A stretch of DNA of 12,478 bases from Actinomycetes bacterium. GTDB taxonomy: Bacteria > Actinomycetota > Humimicrobiia > Humimicrobiales > Humimicrobiaceae. A model generated the notes under the pieces. The model searched no databases, was not told the DNA's origin, and saw nothing but the letters and a program-made list of their open reading frames with translations. Location of the stretch: the NCBI GenBank assembly GCA_030603375.1, contig JAUVXY010000027.1, positions 1-12,478 of the forward strand. The letters are read 5' to 3'. This document shows, piece by piece, positions 1 to 6,296 of this stretch (positions are counted from its first letter, which is position 1; each line of letters opens with the position of its first letter). A program made the position numbers and the translations under genes.

Positions 1-355
1 TTAAGCTTTTTGTTAACTCTGCTGCTTCAGCTGGAGTCATATCTCCAACATCCGGACTTATTTTTGTAAGATGAAGACATATTGCATCAGCACCAAATTC
101 CTCAATGCATTTTCTAGCCCATGCTATTGGGTCGTCCACAACATCTGTATAATAATTTAAGAGGAAATCAGGCCATTTTTCAGGTTTTCTATCATAAATG
201 CTCATTGCTACAATTGGTCTGTTTTCAATTTTTCCTTCAAAACTGTAAAATGGCATGGCTTCTTCGCCACCAATAATGGTTTCTGATTTTTCTTTTCCGA
301 GGGTTGTTGCATTGATTTTGCCAGTATACTCATCTTTCGGTACCTGGAAGCTCAT
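1..355 (-). CDS. acsD: CoFeSP small subunit (CODH/ACS delta), N-terminal part
   Basis: This is the N-terminal ~118 residues of the small subunit of the corrinoid iron-sulfur protein, which carries the methyl group from methyltetrahydrofolate to acetyl-CoA synthase in the cytoplasm. The gene runs off the left edge, so the remaining two thirds or so is missing. Seen in the translation: an opening MSFQVPKDEYTGKINATTLG, then GGEEAMPFYSFEGKIENRP, WPDFLLNYYTDVVDDP, AWARKCIEEFGADAICLHL and DVGDMTPAEAA. These line up with my recollection of acetogen AcsD (GGDAALPFHHFEGEIVNRP, FTDVINEP, AQKCVAEYGADLIYLKL). I chose the ATG at 355 because an AAGG lies 9 nt upstream (365-368). An in-frame ATG at 364 abuts that AAGG and is less likely. 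It is the last gene visible in the acsV-cooC-acsD run. The large subunit acsC, often adjacent in related clusters, is not between these genes and must lie outside the window if present. Confidence 0.88.
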   Translation of the reverse strand, partial: MSFQVPKDEYTGKINATTLGKEKSETIIGGEEAMPFYSFEGKIENRPIVAMSIYDRKPEKWPDFLLNYYTDVVDDPIAWARKCIEEFGADAICLHLTKISPDVGDMTPAEAAELTKSL

Positions 356-381
356 TGTATACATCCTTTTTAGATTGTTGC

Positions 382-411
382 TATATAACGATAACTACAA
401 CTATGTAACAA
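382..411 (-). promoter_or_regulatory. possible weak promoter of acsD
   Basis: On the minus strand TTGTTA (406-411) and TATATA (382-387) are separated by 18 bp, each matching four of six consensus bases. The start point would be about 20 nt before the acsD start codon, just ahead of its AAGG. In DNA this AT-rich such pairs arise by chance, so this is only a candidate. The long cooC-acsD gap makes a separate promoter plausible. Confidence 0.25.
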
Positions 412-483
412 TAGCTACTTTCTATACATTTTAGCATTTTATTTAAGGAACGTCATGAACTTTTTGAAAAAAGTTATAACTGC

Positions 484-505
484 TGCTTGATGGACCGATT
501 AAGCA
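484..505. repeat. hairpin in the cooC-acsD gap
   Basis: TGCTTGAT and ATTAAGCA form 8-bp arms with a six-base GGACCG loop and one non-Watson-Crick position. That position is G-U when read as plus-strand RNA and an A-C mismatch on the minus strand, which is the transcribed direction here. In that direction a T-run follows only after about 12 nt. It is therefore not a clean intrinsic terminator, but it could be an attenuation or mRNA-processing site between cooC and acsD. Confidence 0.3.
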
Positions 506-593
506 AGGAAATAATTAAGATTAATAAAAATTTTTATGTAAGAAGATTTTTCATTTTTATTGCAAGCGGATAAATGAAGAAGTTTTTTCGATC

Positions 594-1349
594 TTATATA
601 TTGAGTTTTTTTAATAAATCTTTTGTTTGTAATAGTGAGATACTATCTGAAGGGAGATCAAAAATTGTCTTACCGTCAAGCTCAAGATTAATTATTTCTT
701 TATCTGTATTAATTATTGATAAAATCTTAAATTTTTGCTCATTTATATAATTCAATAATCTTGGATCCAGTTCTTTATCTACCCTGTTCAATATTAAAAA
801 TACTTCTTGAGCATTTATGTTTAGTTCTTTTGTTAAGTCCCTTAACCTTGCAGCTGTAAGTACACCTCTTGGTGTTGGGTCTGATATTATTAATAAATAC
901 TTGATATCGTGAGTGGTTTTACGGCTTAAGTGTTCCATCCCTGCTTCATTATCCATAACAACATAATGGTAACTATCCTGAAGCATATCAATATATTTCT
1001 TGAAAAGATTATTAGCGGCACAGTAGCATCCTGGCCCCTCGCCTCTGCCCATAATCAGCAAATCAAACCCATTTTCCTCTATTACTGACTGGTGAATATT
1101 TATTTCAACCATCTGATCCTTATACATGCCAGATGAAATTACTGCACCTTTTTTCTTGAAATCCTCCACAAGCTGACCTATGGTACTTTTTATACGAACT
1201 CCAAGCAATTCATTTAAATTTGAATTAGGGTCAGCATCAAGTGCAAGAACAGCTCCATCTTTCTTGTCTACAAGATTCCTAATCAGTAATGCACATATTG
1301 TCGTTTTGCCAGTTCCACCTTTTCCAGCAACTGCTATATTTGTTTTCAT
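594..1349 (-). CDS. cooC: CooC/AcsF-type nickel-insertion ATPase
   Basis: A 251-residue MinD/ParA-like (SIMIBI class) ATPase of the CooC family, which matures the Ni-containing metal clusters of CO dehydrogenase and acetyl-CoA synthase. Residues 9-17 read GKGGTGKTT, a deviant Walker A with signature Lys10. ALDADPN at 36-42 is the switch-like aspartate motif. GPGCYCAANN at 105-114 carries the CxC (Cys108, Cys110) that binds metal at the CooC dimer interface. DNEAGMEHLSR (133-143) is also typical of the family. The length matches the family. ATG at 1347-1349 has an AAGG 11 nt upstream. It lies 49 bp after acsV, in the same direction, so it is probably co-transcribed. The position beside acsV and acsD favours the ACS-linked member (AcsF, also called CooC3) over a CooC serving a free-standing CO dehydrogenase, but the sequence does not settle that. 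Confidence 0.93.
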   Translation of the reverse strand: MKTNIAVAGKGGTGKTTICALLIRNLVDKKDGAVLALDADPNSNLNELLGVRIKSTIGQLVEDFKKKGAVISSGMYKDQMVEINIHQSVIEENGFDLLIMGRGEGPGCYCAANNLFKKYIDMLQDSYHYVVMDNEAGMEHLSRKTTHDIKYLLIISDPTPRGVLTAARLRDLTKELNINAQEVFLILNRVDKELDPRLLNYINEQKFKILSIINTDKEIINLELDGKTIFDLPSDSISLLQTKDLLKKLNI

Positions 1350-1398
1350 CTTTTAGATTACCTTAAAAATCAATTTATAGCTAAAAAGAACATTACAG

Positions 1399-3324
1399 CT
1401 AGTGTGAGTAGAAAAATGTCTCAGCTGTAGGAAATTCTCTTAAATCTGTATAGGGCAAAAACAAGCCTGCAATAAACCTGTCCATAAATTTGTTATTTAC
1501 ACTAAGCTCCAGATAGGTTATTTTATTTGCTATTTCATCAGATTGTTTAAATTTGTTTTCTGACAGCAAACATAGATATGCACCCATAATTGATGTATTC
1601 CCAAGAAAAGAATATTTTTTTATATCTATATCTGGCAGCATTCCAATAATTATTGCGCTCTGAATATTTATATTCTTTCCAAGACCTCCAGCTATAAAAA
1701 CTTTGTCAATATCATTAACTTTTAAGTCAACCTCTTCAATAAGTGTTTTGATACCTGCATAGACAGCAGCCTTTGCTCTTATCATATTGTCAATATCCAC
1801 TTCATTTATATAGATATCTTCTCCAGTCGCACTATTTTTACGGTCAACAATAATGTACCGGTATTCATTATCTATGCATTTTAAGTAAGGATTGCTTATA
1901 TCTTTATTTAATTTACCTCTTCTATCTATGACACCTTTTAAATACAGCTCACTTATTAGATCAATCAATCCTGAACCACAAATTCCCACAGGTTTTTCTT
2001 CTCCAACTACACCAATGTAACATTTATAACTATTTTGGTCTATTACAACCTTTTCAATAGCTCCACCAATAGCTCTTATTCCACATTTTACACCTCCACC
2101 TTCAAAGGCTGGTCCTGCCGAGCACGAACAACCAATCATCCAATCACGATTTCCCATTACAAGTTCTCCGTTGGTGCCCAAATCAAGGAATAGAGTTAAT
2201 TTTTCTCTATTTGTCATATTTATTGCTAAAACACCTGCTGTTATGTCTCCCCCCAGATAACTGGCTACTCCTTCAATGCTATAAACCACAGCATCTTTAA
2301 TATATTTTAATCCAAGCCCGGAAGTGGTTGTACTTGAAAACTTATTAGTGACTGTAACATAAGGTGCTTCTCTTATATACTTTGGTGAAACACCATAAAA
2401 AATATGAATCATAATAGAATTTCCTGACACCATTATTGCTGCAACATCTTCTCCTTCGATATTTAAGTCCGAAAGAAGCTTTGCAATCATATTATTTATG
2501 GAATTGACTACAATTTCTCTAAGTCTGTTTAAACCATTGTTTTTTATTGAATATACAATCCTGCTGATTACATCTTCCCCAAATTTTATCTGTGAATTAT
2601 ATTCTGAAGTAGATCCAATTACTCTTCCGGTTATCATGCTGATAAGATACATAGTTAATGTAGTTGTCCCTATATCCAGTGCAATACCATAACAATTCTT
2701 TTCATTGTTGCCTGGTTGAATATTCGTTAAAGTTCCAGTGCTTTTATCTATTGCAATCGTCACTTCCCAGTTGCCCTCTCTTAAAATATAGGGAAGTTTC
2801 CTAATAATACTTATTGGAAAATGTACATTATTTAAATTGAGATTTTCTCTTAGACTTCTTTCGACTCTATACAGATCACTTGGATTACGATCTAGTGTGG
2901 GTTTTTCCACGTTTATTTTCTTTTTTATTATACATGGATTTATTTCAACTTCTGCCAGTTCATTTTTGTCTATACCGCTGTAAACCTTATCCCTGCCTTT
3001 TCCAAATTTCCCCTCCTCAATTTTTGCTTTTACTTTTCTACTTTCTGGAATAAGTACTACGATGTCGCTTACAACCTTGCTAAGGCATGATAGAACAAAA
3101 CCTTCTTTTTTTTTCTTTTCACTAATAAATTTACTCTTTTCTGAATAGACTTTCCCGCTTATAACCTGAACCTTACATCGCCCGCATGTTCCAACGCCGC
3201 CACAAGACGATTCAATATCAATTCCACAATCAAGTATTGCCTGTTTTAGATTATAACCCTCAGGTACTTTAATAATTTTTTTACTGGGAAGAAATTTAAC
3301 TGAAAAATTTTTTTTGTCAGTCAT
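1399..3324 (-). CDS. acsV: Reductive activator of CoFeSP (RACo), DUF4445 family
   Basis: AcsV (Orf7, RACo) uses ATP to drive an uphill electron transfer that returns inactive Co(II) corrinoid protein to Co(I). Its partner is the AcsC-AcsD protein. The 641 residues fit the family. Residues 1-85 form a plant-type [2Fe-2S] ferredoxin domain with ligands Cys41, Cys47, Cys50 and Cys80 (SSCGGVGTCGRCKVQV and LSCLS). A linker and middle domain lead to an ASKHA-fold ATPase starting near residue 212: ALDIGTTTLT (215-224), LDLGTNGELVMG (380-391), CSCSAGPAFEGG (399-410), GICGSGLID (447-455), and FIAGGLGKNI in the last fifth. No key residue looks missing. ATG at 3322-3324 has a weak AGG 9 nt upstream (3334-3336), itself inside a small AT-rich hairpin. 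It is the first gene of the minus-strand acs run and has a good promoter about 70 bp upstream. A neighbouring acsD supports this over other DUF4445 activators, such as those for methyltransferase corrinoid proteins (RamA-like roles). Confidence 0.93.
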   Translation of the reverse strand: MTDKKNFSVKFLPSKKIIKVPEGYNLKQAILDCGIDIESSCGGVGTCGRCKVQVISGKVYSEKSKFISEKKKKEGFVLSCLSKVVSDIVVLIPESRKVKAKIEEGKFGKGRDKVYSGIDKNELAEVEINPCIIKKKINVEKPTLDRNPSDLYRVERSLRENLNLNNVHFPISIIRKLPYILREGNWEVTIAIDKSTGTLTNIQPGNNEKNCYGIALDIGTTTLTMYLISMITGRVIGSTSEYNSQIKFGEDVISRIVYSIKNNGLNRLREIVVNSINNMIAKLLSDLNIEGEDVAAIMVSGNSIMIHIFYGVSPKYIREAPYVTVTNKFSSTTTSGLGLKYIKDAVVYSIEGVASYLGGDITAGVLAINMTNREKLTLFLDLGTNGELVMGNRDWMIGCSCSAGPAFEGGGVKCGIRAIGGAIEKVVIDQNSYKCYIGVVGEEKPVGICGSGLIDLISELYLKGVIDRRGKLNKDISNPYLKCIDNEYRYIIVDRKNSATGEDIYINEVDIDNMIRAKAAVYAGIKTLIEEVDLKVNDIDKVFIAGGLGKNINIQSAIIIGMLPDIDIKKYSFLGNTSIMGAYLCLLSENKFKQSDEIANKITYLELSVNNKFMDRFIAGLFLPYTDLREFPTAETFFYSH

Positions 3325-3330
3325 TACTTA

Positions 3331-3349
3331 AAACCTAAATATTTGGTTT
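3331..3349 (-). promoter_or_regulatory. acsV ribosome site within a small hairpin
   Basis: Read on the minus strand, AAACC (3345-3349) can pair with GGTTT (3331-3335), with AT-rich pairing in between. The GG of the only Shine-Dalgarno-like AGG of acsV (3334-3336) is inside the stem. The stem is weak, five strong pairs at best, so the effect on translation is uncertain. Confidence 0.25.
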
Positions 3350-3375
3350 GTATTTCGGTCAAAGCTTTTTTAACC

Positions 3376-3388
3376 TTTGGTTTCCAAA
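3376..3388. promoter_or_regulatory. dyad at the predicted acsV transcription start
   Basis: TTTGG-TTT-CCAAA is a perfect 5-bp dyad covering the predicted start point of the acsV transcript, just downstream of its -10 box. A shifted pairing, AACC-TTT-GGTT (3372-3382), overlaps it, and the two cannot form together. It could be an operator or a 5' mRNA hairpin. The motif TTTGGTTT recurs as a direct repeat at 3342-3349. Confidence 0.3.
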
Positions 3389-3389
3389 A

Positions 3390-3418
3390 ATTATAATACA
3401 TACAATGCCATAAATCAA
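3390..3418 (-). promoter_or_regulatory. sigma70-type promoter of acsV-cooC
   Basis: On the minus strand TTGATT (3413-3418) and a consensus TATAAT (3390-3395) are exactly 17 bp apart. Transcription would start near 3383, giving a leader of about 60 nt before acsV. It is the best promoter match in the left half. One arm of an 11-bp inverted repeat (3404-3414) overlaps the -35 box and fills much of the spacer, which suggests regulation by a bound protein. Confidence 0.6.
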
Positions 3419-3456
3419 AAAGGACAATAAAGGTTAAATCCATGGTTTATGGCATT
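3404..3456. repeat. 11-bp inverted repeat, likely operator pair at acsV promoter
   Basis: AATGCCATAAA (3404-3414) and its exact reverse complement TTTATGGCATT (3446-3456) lie 31 bp apart, 42 bp centre to centre, close to four helical turns. The near arm sits between the -35 and -10 boxes of the acsV promoter. The far arm is upstream on the same face of the DNA. The repeat can be extended with a one-base bulge (ACAATGCC versus ACAAATGCC). This layout fits two half-sites of a repressor or activator. An RNA stem is the alternative, but most of the repeat lies upstream of the predicted start. Confidence 0.45.
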
Positions 3457-3469
3457 TGTGCAGCCATTC

Positions 3470-3504
3470 AAGATAATTTAAATAATCTTAGAAATAGAAT
3501 TTCT
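3470..3504. promoter_or_regulatory. adjacent dyads upstream of the DUF3786 gene
   Basis: AAGATAATTTAAATAATCTT (3470-3489) is a 20-bp palindrome with a single symmetric mismatch pair. Directly abutting it, AGAAAT-AGA-ATTTCT (3490-3504) is a perfect 6-bp dyad. Both lie between the operator-like repeat and the predicted DUF3786 promoter, so they are candidates for regulator binding. Their AT content means chance dyads are common. The rest of 3325-3639 holds no gene that I can see. Confidence 0.3.
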
Positions 3505-3522
3505 GAAAAAGAATCCAGACTG

Positions 3523-3551
3523 TTTAATTAAATTAAAGTTTCTTTTATAAT
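3523..3551 (+). promoter_or_regulatory. candidate promoter of the DUF3786 gene
   Basis: A consensus TATAAT (3546-3551) is preceded at 17 bp by a poor -35 (TTTAAT, 3523-3528). The leader would be about 80 nt. The -10 is good, but the -35 matches only three of six bases, so an activator may be needed, or the real promoter lies elsewhere in this AT-rich stretch. Confidence 0.35.
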
Positions 3552-3639
3552 TCTCCCGGTGAGTAATTTTAACAATTTGAGCCCAGGAAATAATACTAAA
3601 ATTTGTGATAAAATAAATAAAAACAAAAATGTTTAGATT

Positions 3640-4353
3640 ATGAACGATATTAAACCAGACAGTAACGAAAATTTTAATAAAAATTATGAGCTTTTTGAAA
3701 GAAATTATGAAATTTCTTTTTCAAAACTAGCAAGTAAAAATCTGGAAGAAGTCGCAGAAAATGCAGGAGCTAAAATTTTAAACAGGCAAAAATTATTGCT
3801 TTACTTTTTTAATGAACCAATAGTTTTAGATATTGATAAAAAAAAAGTTTACATTTCTTCAGACAAGCATACAAATAATACTTTCAATATTGACAATATT
3901 AAAGATTTTAACGAAATAAAAACTTTTCTTGACCTTAACCTAAAGAAATTTAACCAGCTTGATTTATTTTCTTCTTCAATTATCCTTCATTATCTTTTGA
4001 CTGCAGACGGGACACCTTTGTCTGGTGAGTGGATCCTATACAGAGAGCTTCCTGATGGTCTTTTTTATTCCACCACCATACCAGCAGTGTTGGAACCTGT
4101 TGCAATTAAGTATGGAAACAGTAGAGAAAAATTCTTTGAAAGAATTTTTGAACTTGGCGGGCAGAAATGCAAAATTTTTAAATTTTCTGGTTTGCTTTAT
4201 CCGTTTAAAAAATTTCCGATATTATTTATTCTTGAAGAAAAAGACAAAGAATTTGATGCCGGCATAAGAGCTCTATTCGATAAAAGTGCCTCGCACTATT
4301 TAAAATCAGATATTATAAAAACTCTTCTGGTTTATACTGTCAAAAAGCTATGA
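3640..4353 (+). CDS. DUF3786 domain protein
   Basis: A 237-residue soluble protein of unknown biochemical role, with no signal peptide or membrane segment. Most of its length matches DUF3786 as I know it. The hallmarks are LHYLLTADGTPLSGEWILYR (116-135) followed by ELPDG (136-140), then FERIFELGGQKCKIF (166-180), PFKKFPILFILEEKDKEF (188-205) and FDKSASHYLKSD (213-224). Members occur in anaerobes with corrinoid and acetyl-CoA pathway genes, sometimes fused to an iron-sulfur domain. None is present here, and there is only one cysteine (Cys177). The canonical tryptophan-glycine segment before EEF is replaced by LEEKDKEF, so this is a divergent member. It is divergent from acsV and shares its control region, which suggests but does not prove a role in CODH/ACS or corrinoid function. 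No strong Shine-Dalgarno precedes ATG 3640. A four-codon ATG-TGA frame (3629-3643) overlaps the start. The gene is among the most AT-rich coding sequence in the window. Confidence 0.8.
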   Translation: MNDIKPDSNENFNKNYELFERNYEISFSKLASKNLEEVAENAGAKILNRQKLLLYFFNEPIVLDIDKKKVYISSDKHTNNTFNIDNIKDFNEIKTFLDLNLKKFNQLDLFSSSIILHYLLTADGTPLSGEWILYRELPDGLFYSTTIPAVLEPVAIKYGNSREKFFERIFELGGQKCKIFKFSGLLYPFKKFPILFILEEKDKEFDAGIRALFDKSASHYLKSDIIKTLLVYTVKKL

Positions 4354-4513
4354 TTTATGTCATTTAAAAATCAAAAACGGGCTAAATATTTTATCACTTT
4401 GAAGAAAAATTAAATGTAATTACAAATAGATAATGATAAAATTACGTGCAAGAAGATATTTATCTGATAGCTTAAATAATAATAAGTTTAGAATTAATCT
4501 GGAGGGTGCAACA

Positions 4514-4912
4514 ATGTTTAAGGTTCTGGATGTTAAAACTTCCCACAGAGTAGAAATGATAGATATTACTTTAAAAATCAACAGCCTTCTCCTGGAGTCC
4601 GGCATTAAGGGTGGAGCCTGTCTTTTATTTGTGCCTCACACAACCGCAGGTGTTACTATTAATGAAAATGCTGATCCATCCGTTGAGGCTGATATTATTC
4701 ACAAATTAAACAGCCTTGTACCTGCACACAGCGGCTACACACATGCTGAGGGCAATTCTGACTCTCATATAAAATCAACTGTTGTCGGACAATCAGTAAA
4801 TTTAATTATAGACGGAGGAAGGATAGTTCTTGGAACCTGGCAGGGCATATTTTTCTGTGAATTTGACGGACCAAGAAACAGAAAACTTTACATAAAGTTT
4901 ATAGAAACATAA
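4514..4912 (+). CDS. yjbQ: YjbQ/UPF0047 family protein
   Basis: A 132-residue cytoplasmic protein of the YjbQ family, compact trimeric beta-fold proteins. The E. coli member shows weak thiamine phosphate synthase activity; the true role is unsettled. Hallmarks: VPHTTAGVTINENADPSVEA (40-59), YTHAEGNSDSHIKST (75-89) and the family signature ending LGTWQGIFFCEFDGPR (106-121). His42, His77 and His85 are the conserved putative metal or active-site histidines. The frame is open back to an ATG at 4433, but GGAGGG at 4501-4506 lies 7 nt before ATG 4514. The family begins near this residue and the extra 27 residues match nothing in it, so I place the start at 4514. The preceding 160 bp after the DUF3786 gene show no clear terminator and no convincing promoter. 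rarA follows after 28 bp and is probably co-transcribed. Confidence 0.9.
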   Translation: MFKVLDVKTSHRVEMIDITLKINSLLLESGIKGGACLLFVPHTTAGVTINENADPSVEADIIHKLNSLVPAHSGYTHAEGNSDSHIKSTVVGQSVNLIIDGGRIVLGTWQGIFFCEFDGPRNRKLYIKFIET

Positions 4913-4940
4913 CTAAACCATACACAGAAGAGGCATTGCA

Positions 4941-6284
4941 ATGACTTTATTTGACCAGCTGGAAACTAAACAAAAAAAATTCTTTTTTTACTCTCCGCTC
5001 GCTGACAGAATGAGGCCCTCCAGTCTGGAAGAATTCATCGGGCAGAAGCATCTTGTGGGCAAAGGTAAAATACTGCAAAAAATTATAGCTGAAGACAAAC
5101 CTTGTTCCATGATTTTTTGGGGTCCTCCGGGCAGCGGCAAGACTACGCTTGCCAAGATTATTGCAAATAAAACCAGCTGTAAATTTATATCATTTTCTGC
5201 CGTAACTTCCGGCATTAAGCAAATAAAAGAAGTTATGGAGATAGCAAGGTTTGAACAAAAAGAACACAATAAAAAAACCCTGCTGTTTGTAGATGAAATT
5301 CACCGTTTTAATAAAGCACAGCAGGATGCATTTTTACCATTTGTTGAAGACGGAACAATAATTCTAATTGGTTCAACTACTGAAAATCCATCATTTGAAG
5401 TAATTTCAGCTCTTCTTTCAAGATGCAAGGTATTTGTTTTAAACAAGCTTACAGTTGATGAAATAGTTATCCTTCTAAACAGAGCCGCTGCAGACAAGGA
5501 AAGAGGTTTTGGCAAGTATAATATAAAAATTGACAAAAAAACTACAAATTTTATAGCACAATATTCTGATGGTGATGCAAGAGTAGCATATAACATACTG
5601 GAACTGGCCGTAAACTCATTTAATAAAAACGAAAAATTATCAGAGATGCTGCTGGACATTGATCTAATTGAAAATATCACCCAAAAAAGGGCTTTGATGT
5701 ATGACAAGCATGGCGAGGAGCACTTTAATTTAATTTCTGCCCTCCATAAAAGCCTGAGGGGAAGCGACCCGGATGCAGCAGCATACTGGACAATCAGGAT
5801 GTTGGAAGGCGGCGAGGATCCGCTATATATAATCAGAAGAATGGTAAGATTTGCTTCTGAAGACATAGGGCTTGCAGACCCTGATGCAATGCAGGTTGCA
5901 ATTGCAGCAAAACAAAGTTTTGAGTTTATAGGCCCGCCTGAGGGATATCTTGCCATTATAGAAGCTGCGGTTTACCTTGCGCTTGCTCCAAAAAGCAATT
6001 CACTTTACACAACATATAAAAAAGTAAAAAATGATGTAGAAAAATTTGGATCCCTGCCTGTTCCCTATCACATAAGAAATGCTCCCACAAGGCTGATGAA
6101 AGAAATAGGATATTCCAGAGGATACAGGTATGACCATGACTATGATGAAGGAGTATCAAGGCAATCCTATCTTCCGGAAAAACTGTTAAATGAAAAATAC
6201 TATGCACCTACCGGAAGAGGATATGAAAAAGAGCTAATAGACAGATTAAAAAGAATTAGCAAATTAAGACAAAACAGAGATTAA
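4941..6284 (+). CDS. rarA: Replication-associated recombination protein A (AAA+ ATPase)
   Basis: RarA (MgsA; Mgs1/WRNIP1 relatives) is a homotetrameric AAA+ ATPase of the clamp-loader clade that acts at stalled replication forks and at single-stranded DNA gaps together with SSB. The 447 residues match the family. An N-terminal PLADRMRPSSLEEFIGQKHL (19-38) is followed by Walker A GPPGSGKT (61-68), Walker B LLFVDE (114-119) with IHRF, sensor 1 region IGSTTENPSFEV (143-154), arginine finger in LLSRC (Arg161), and sensor 2 GDARVAYNILE. The C-terminal oligomerisation domain has RGSDPDAAAYWTIRMLEGGE and SEDIGLADP. ATG 4941 has AGAGG 8 nt upstream. It ends 12 bp from the end of the convergent asd. 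A long frame antisense to it is a shadow. Housekeeping gene; nothing unusual in the protein. Confidence 0.97.
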   Translation: MTLFDQLETKQKKFFFYSPLADRMRPSSLEEFIGQKHLVGKGKILQKIIAEDKPCSMIFWGPPGSGKTTLAKIIANKTSCKFISFSAVTSGIKQIKEVMEIARFEQKEHNKKTLLFVDEIHRFNKAQQDAFLPFVEDGTIILIGSTTENPSFEVISALLSRCKVFVLNKLTVDEIVILLNRAAADKERGFGKYNIKIDKKTTNFIAQYSDGDARVAYNILELAVNSFNKNEKLSEMLLDIDLIENITQKRALMYDKHGEEHFNLISALHKSLRGSDPDAAAYWTIRMLEGGEDPLYIIRRMVRFASEDIGLADPDAMQVAIAAKQSFEFIGPPEGYLAIIEAAVYLALAPKSNSLYTTYKKVKNDVEKFGSLPVPYHIRNAPTRLMKEIGYSRGYRYDHDYDEGVSRQSYLPEKLLNEKYYAPTGRGYEKELIDRLKRISKLRQNRD

Positions 6285-6296
6285 GGCCGCACTTTA

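Larger units (their letters stand above)
3369..3438. repeat. 10-bp inverted repeat interleaved with the operator pair
   Basis: TTTAACCTTT (3369-3378) and AAAGGTTAAA (3429-3438) are exact reverse complements. They interleave with the 3404-3414/3446-3456 repeat in A-B-A'-B' order. If transcribed through, this has pseudoknot topology. As DNA it could be a second regulator's site pair flanking the acsV promoter. AT-rich sequence makes the match less striking than the 11-bp pair. Confidence 0.3.

Noticed and set aside
458..475. AACTTTTT-GA-AAAAAGTT palindrome as a terminator
   Set aside because: A two-base loop and A/T-only core cannot make a stable terminator stem, and no T-run follows.
2498..2692. 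64-codon plus-strand hydrophobic frame inside acsV
   Set aside because: Opposite the conserved ATPase core of AcsV. Hydrophobicity is a by-product of reading AT-rich sequence antisense.
3325..3639. Cobalamin or other known riboswitch upstream of acsV or the DUF3786 gene
   Set aside because: I looked for the B12-box and other conserved riboswitch cores on both strands and found none. The predicted acsV leader is only about 60 nt.
3629..3643. Four-codon ATG-TGA frame overlapping the DUF3786 start
   Set aside because: Too short and without a ribosome site; expected by chance in AT-rich DNA.
4433..4513. 27-codon N-terminal extension of the YjbQ gene, and a minus-strand frame at 4420-4605
   Set aside because: The strong GGAGGG at 4501-4506 and the family start both place initiation at 4514. 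The antisense frame covers the ribosome site and the gene start.
5300..5956. 218-codon minus-strand frame inside rarA
   Set aside because: Exactly antisense to a well-conserved AAA+ gene. The translation is serine- and isoleucine-rich with no domain, so it is a shadow frame.
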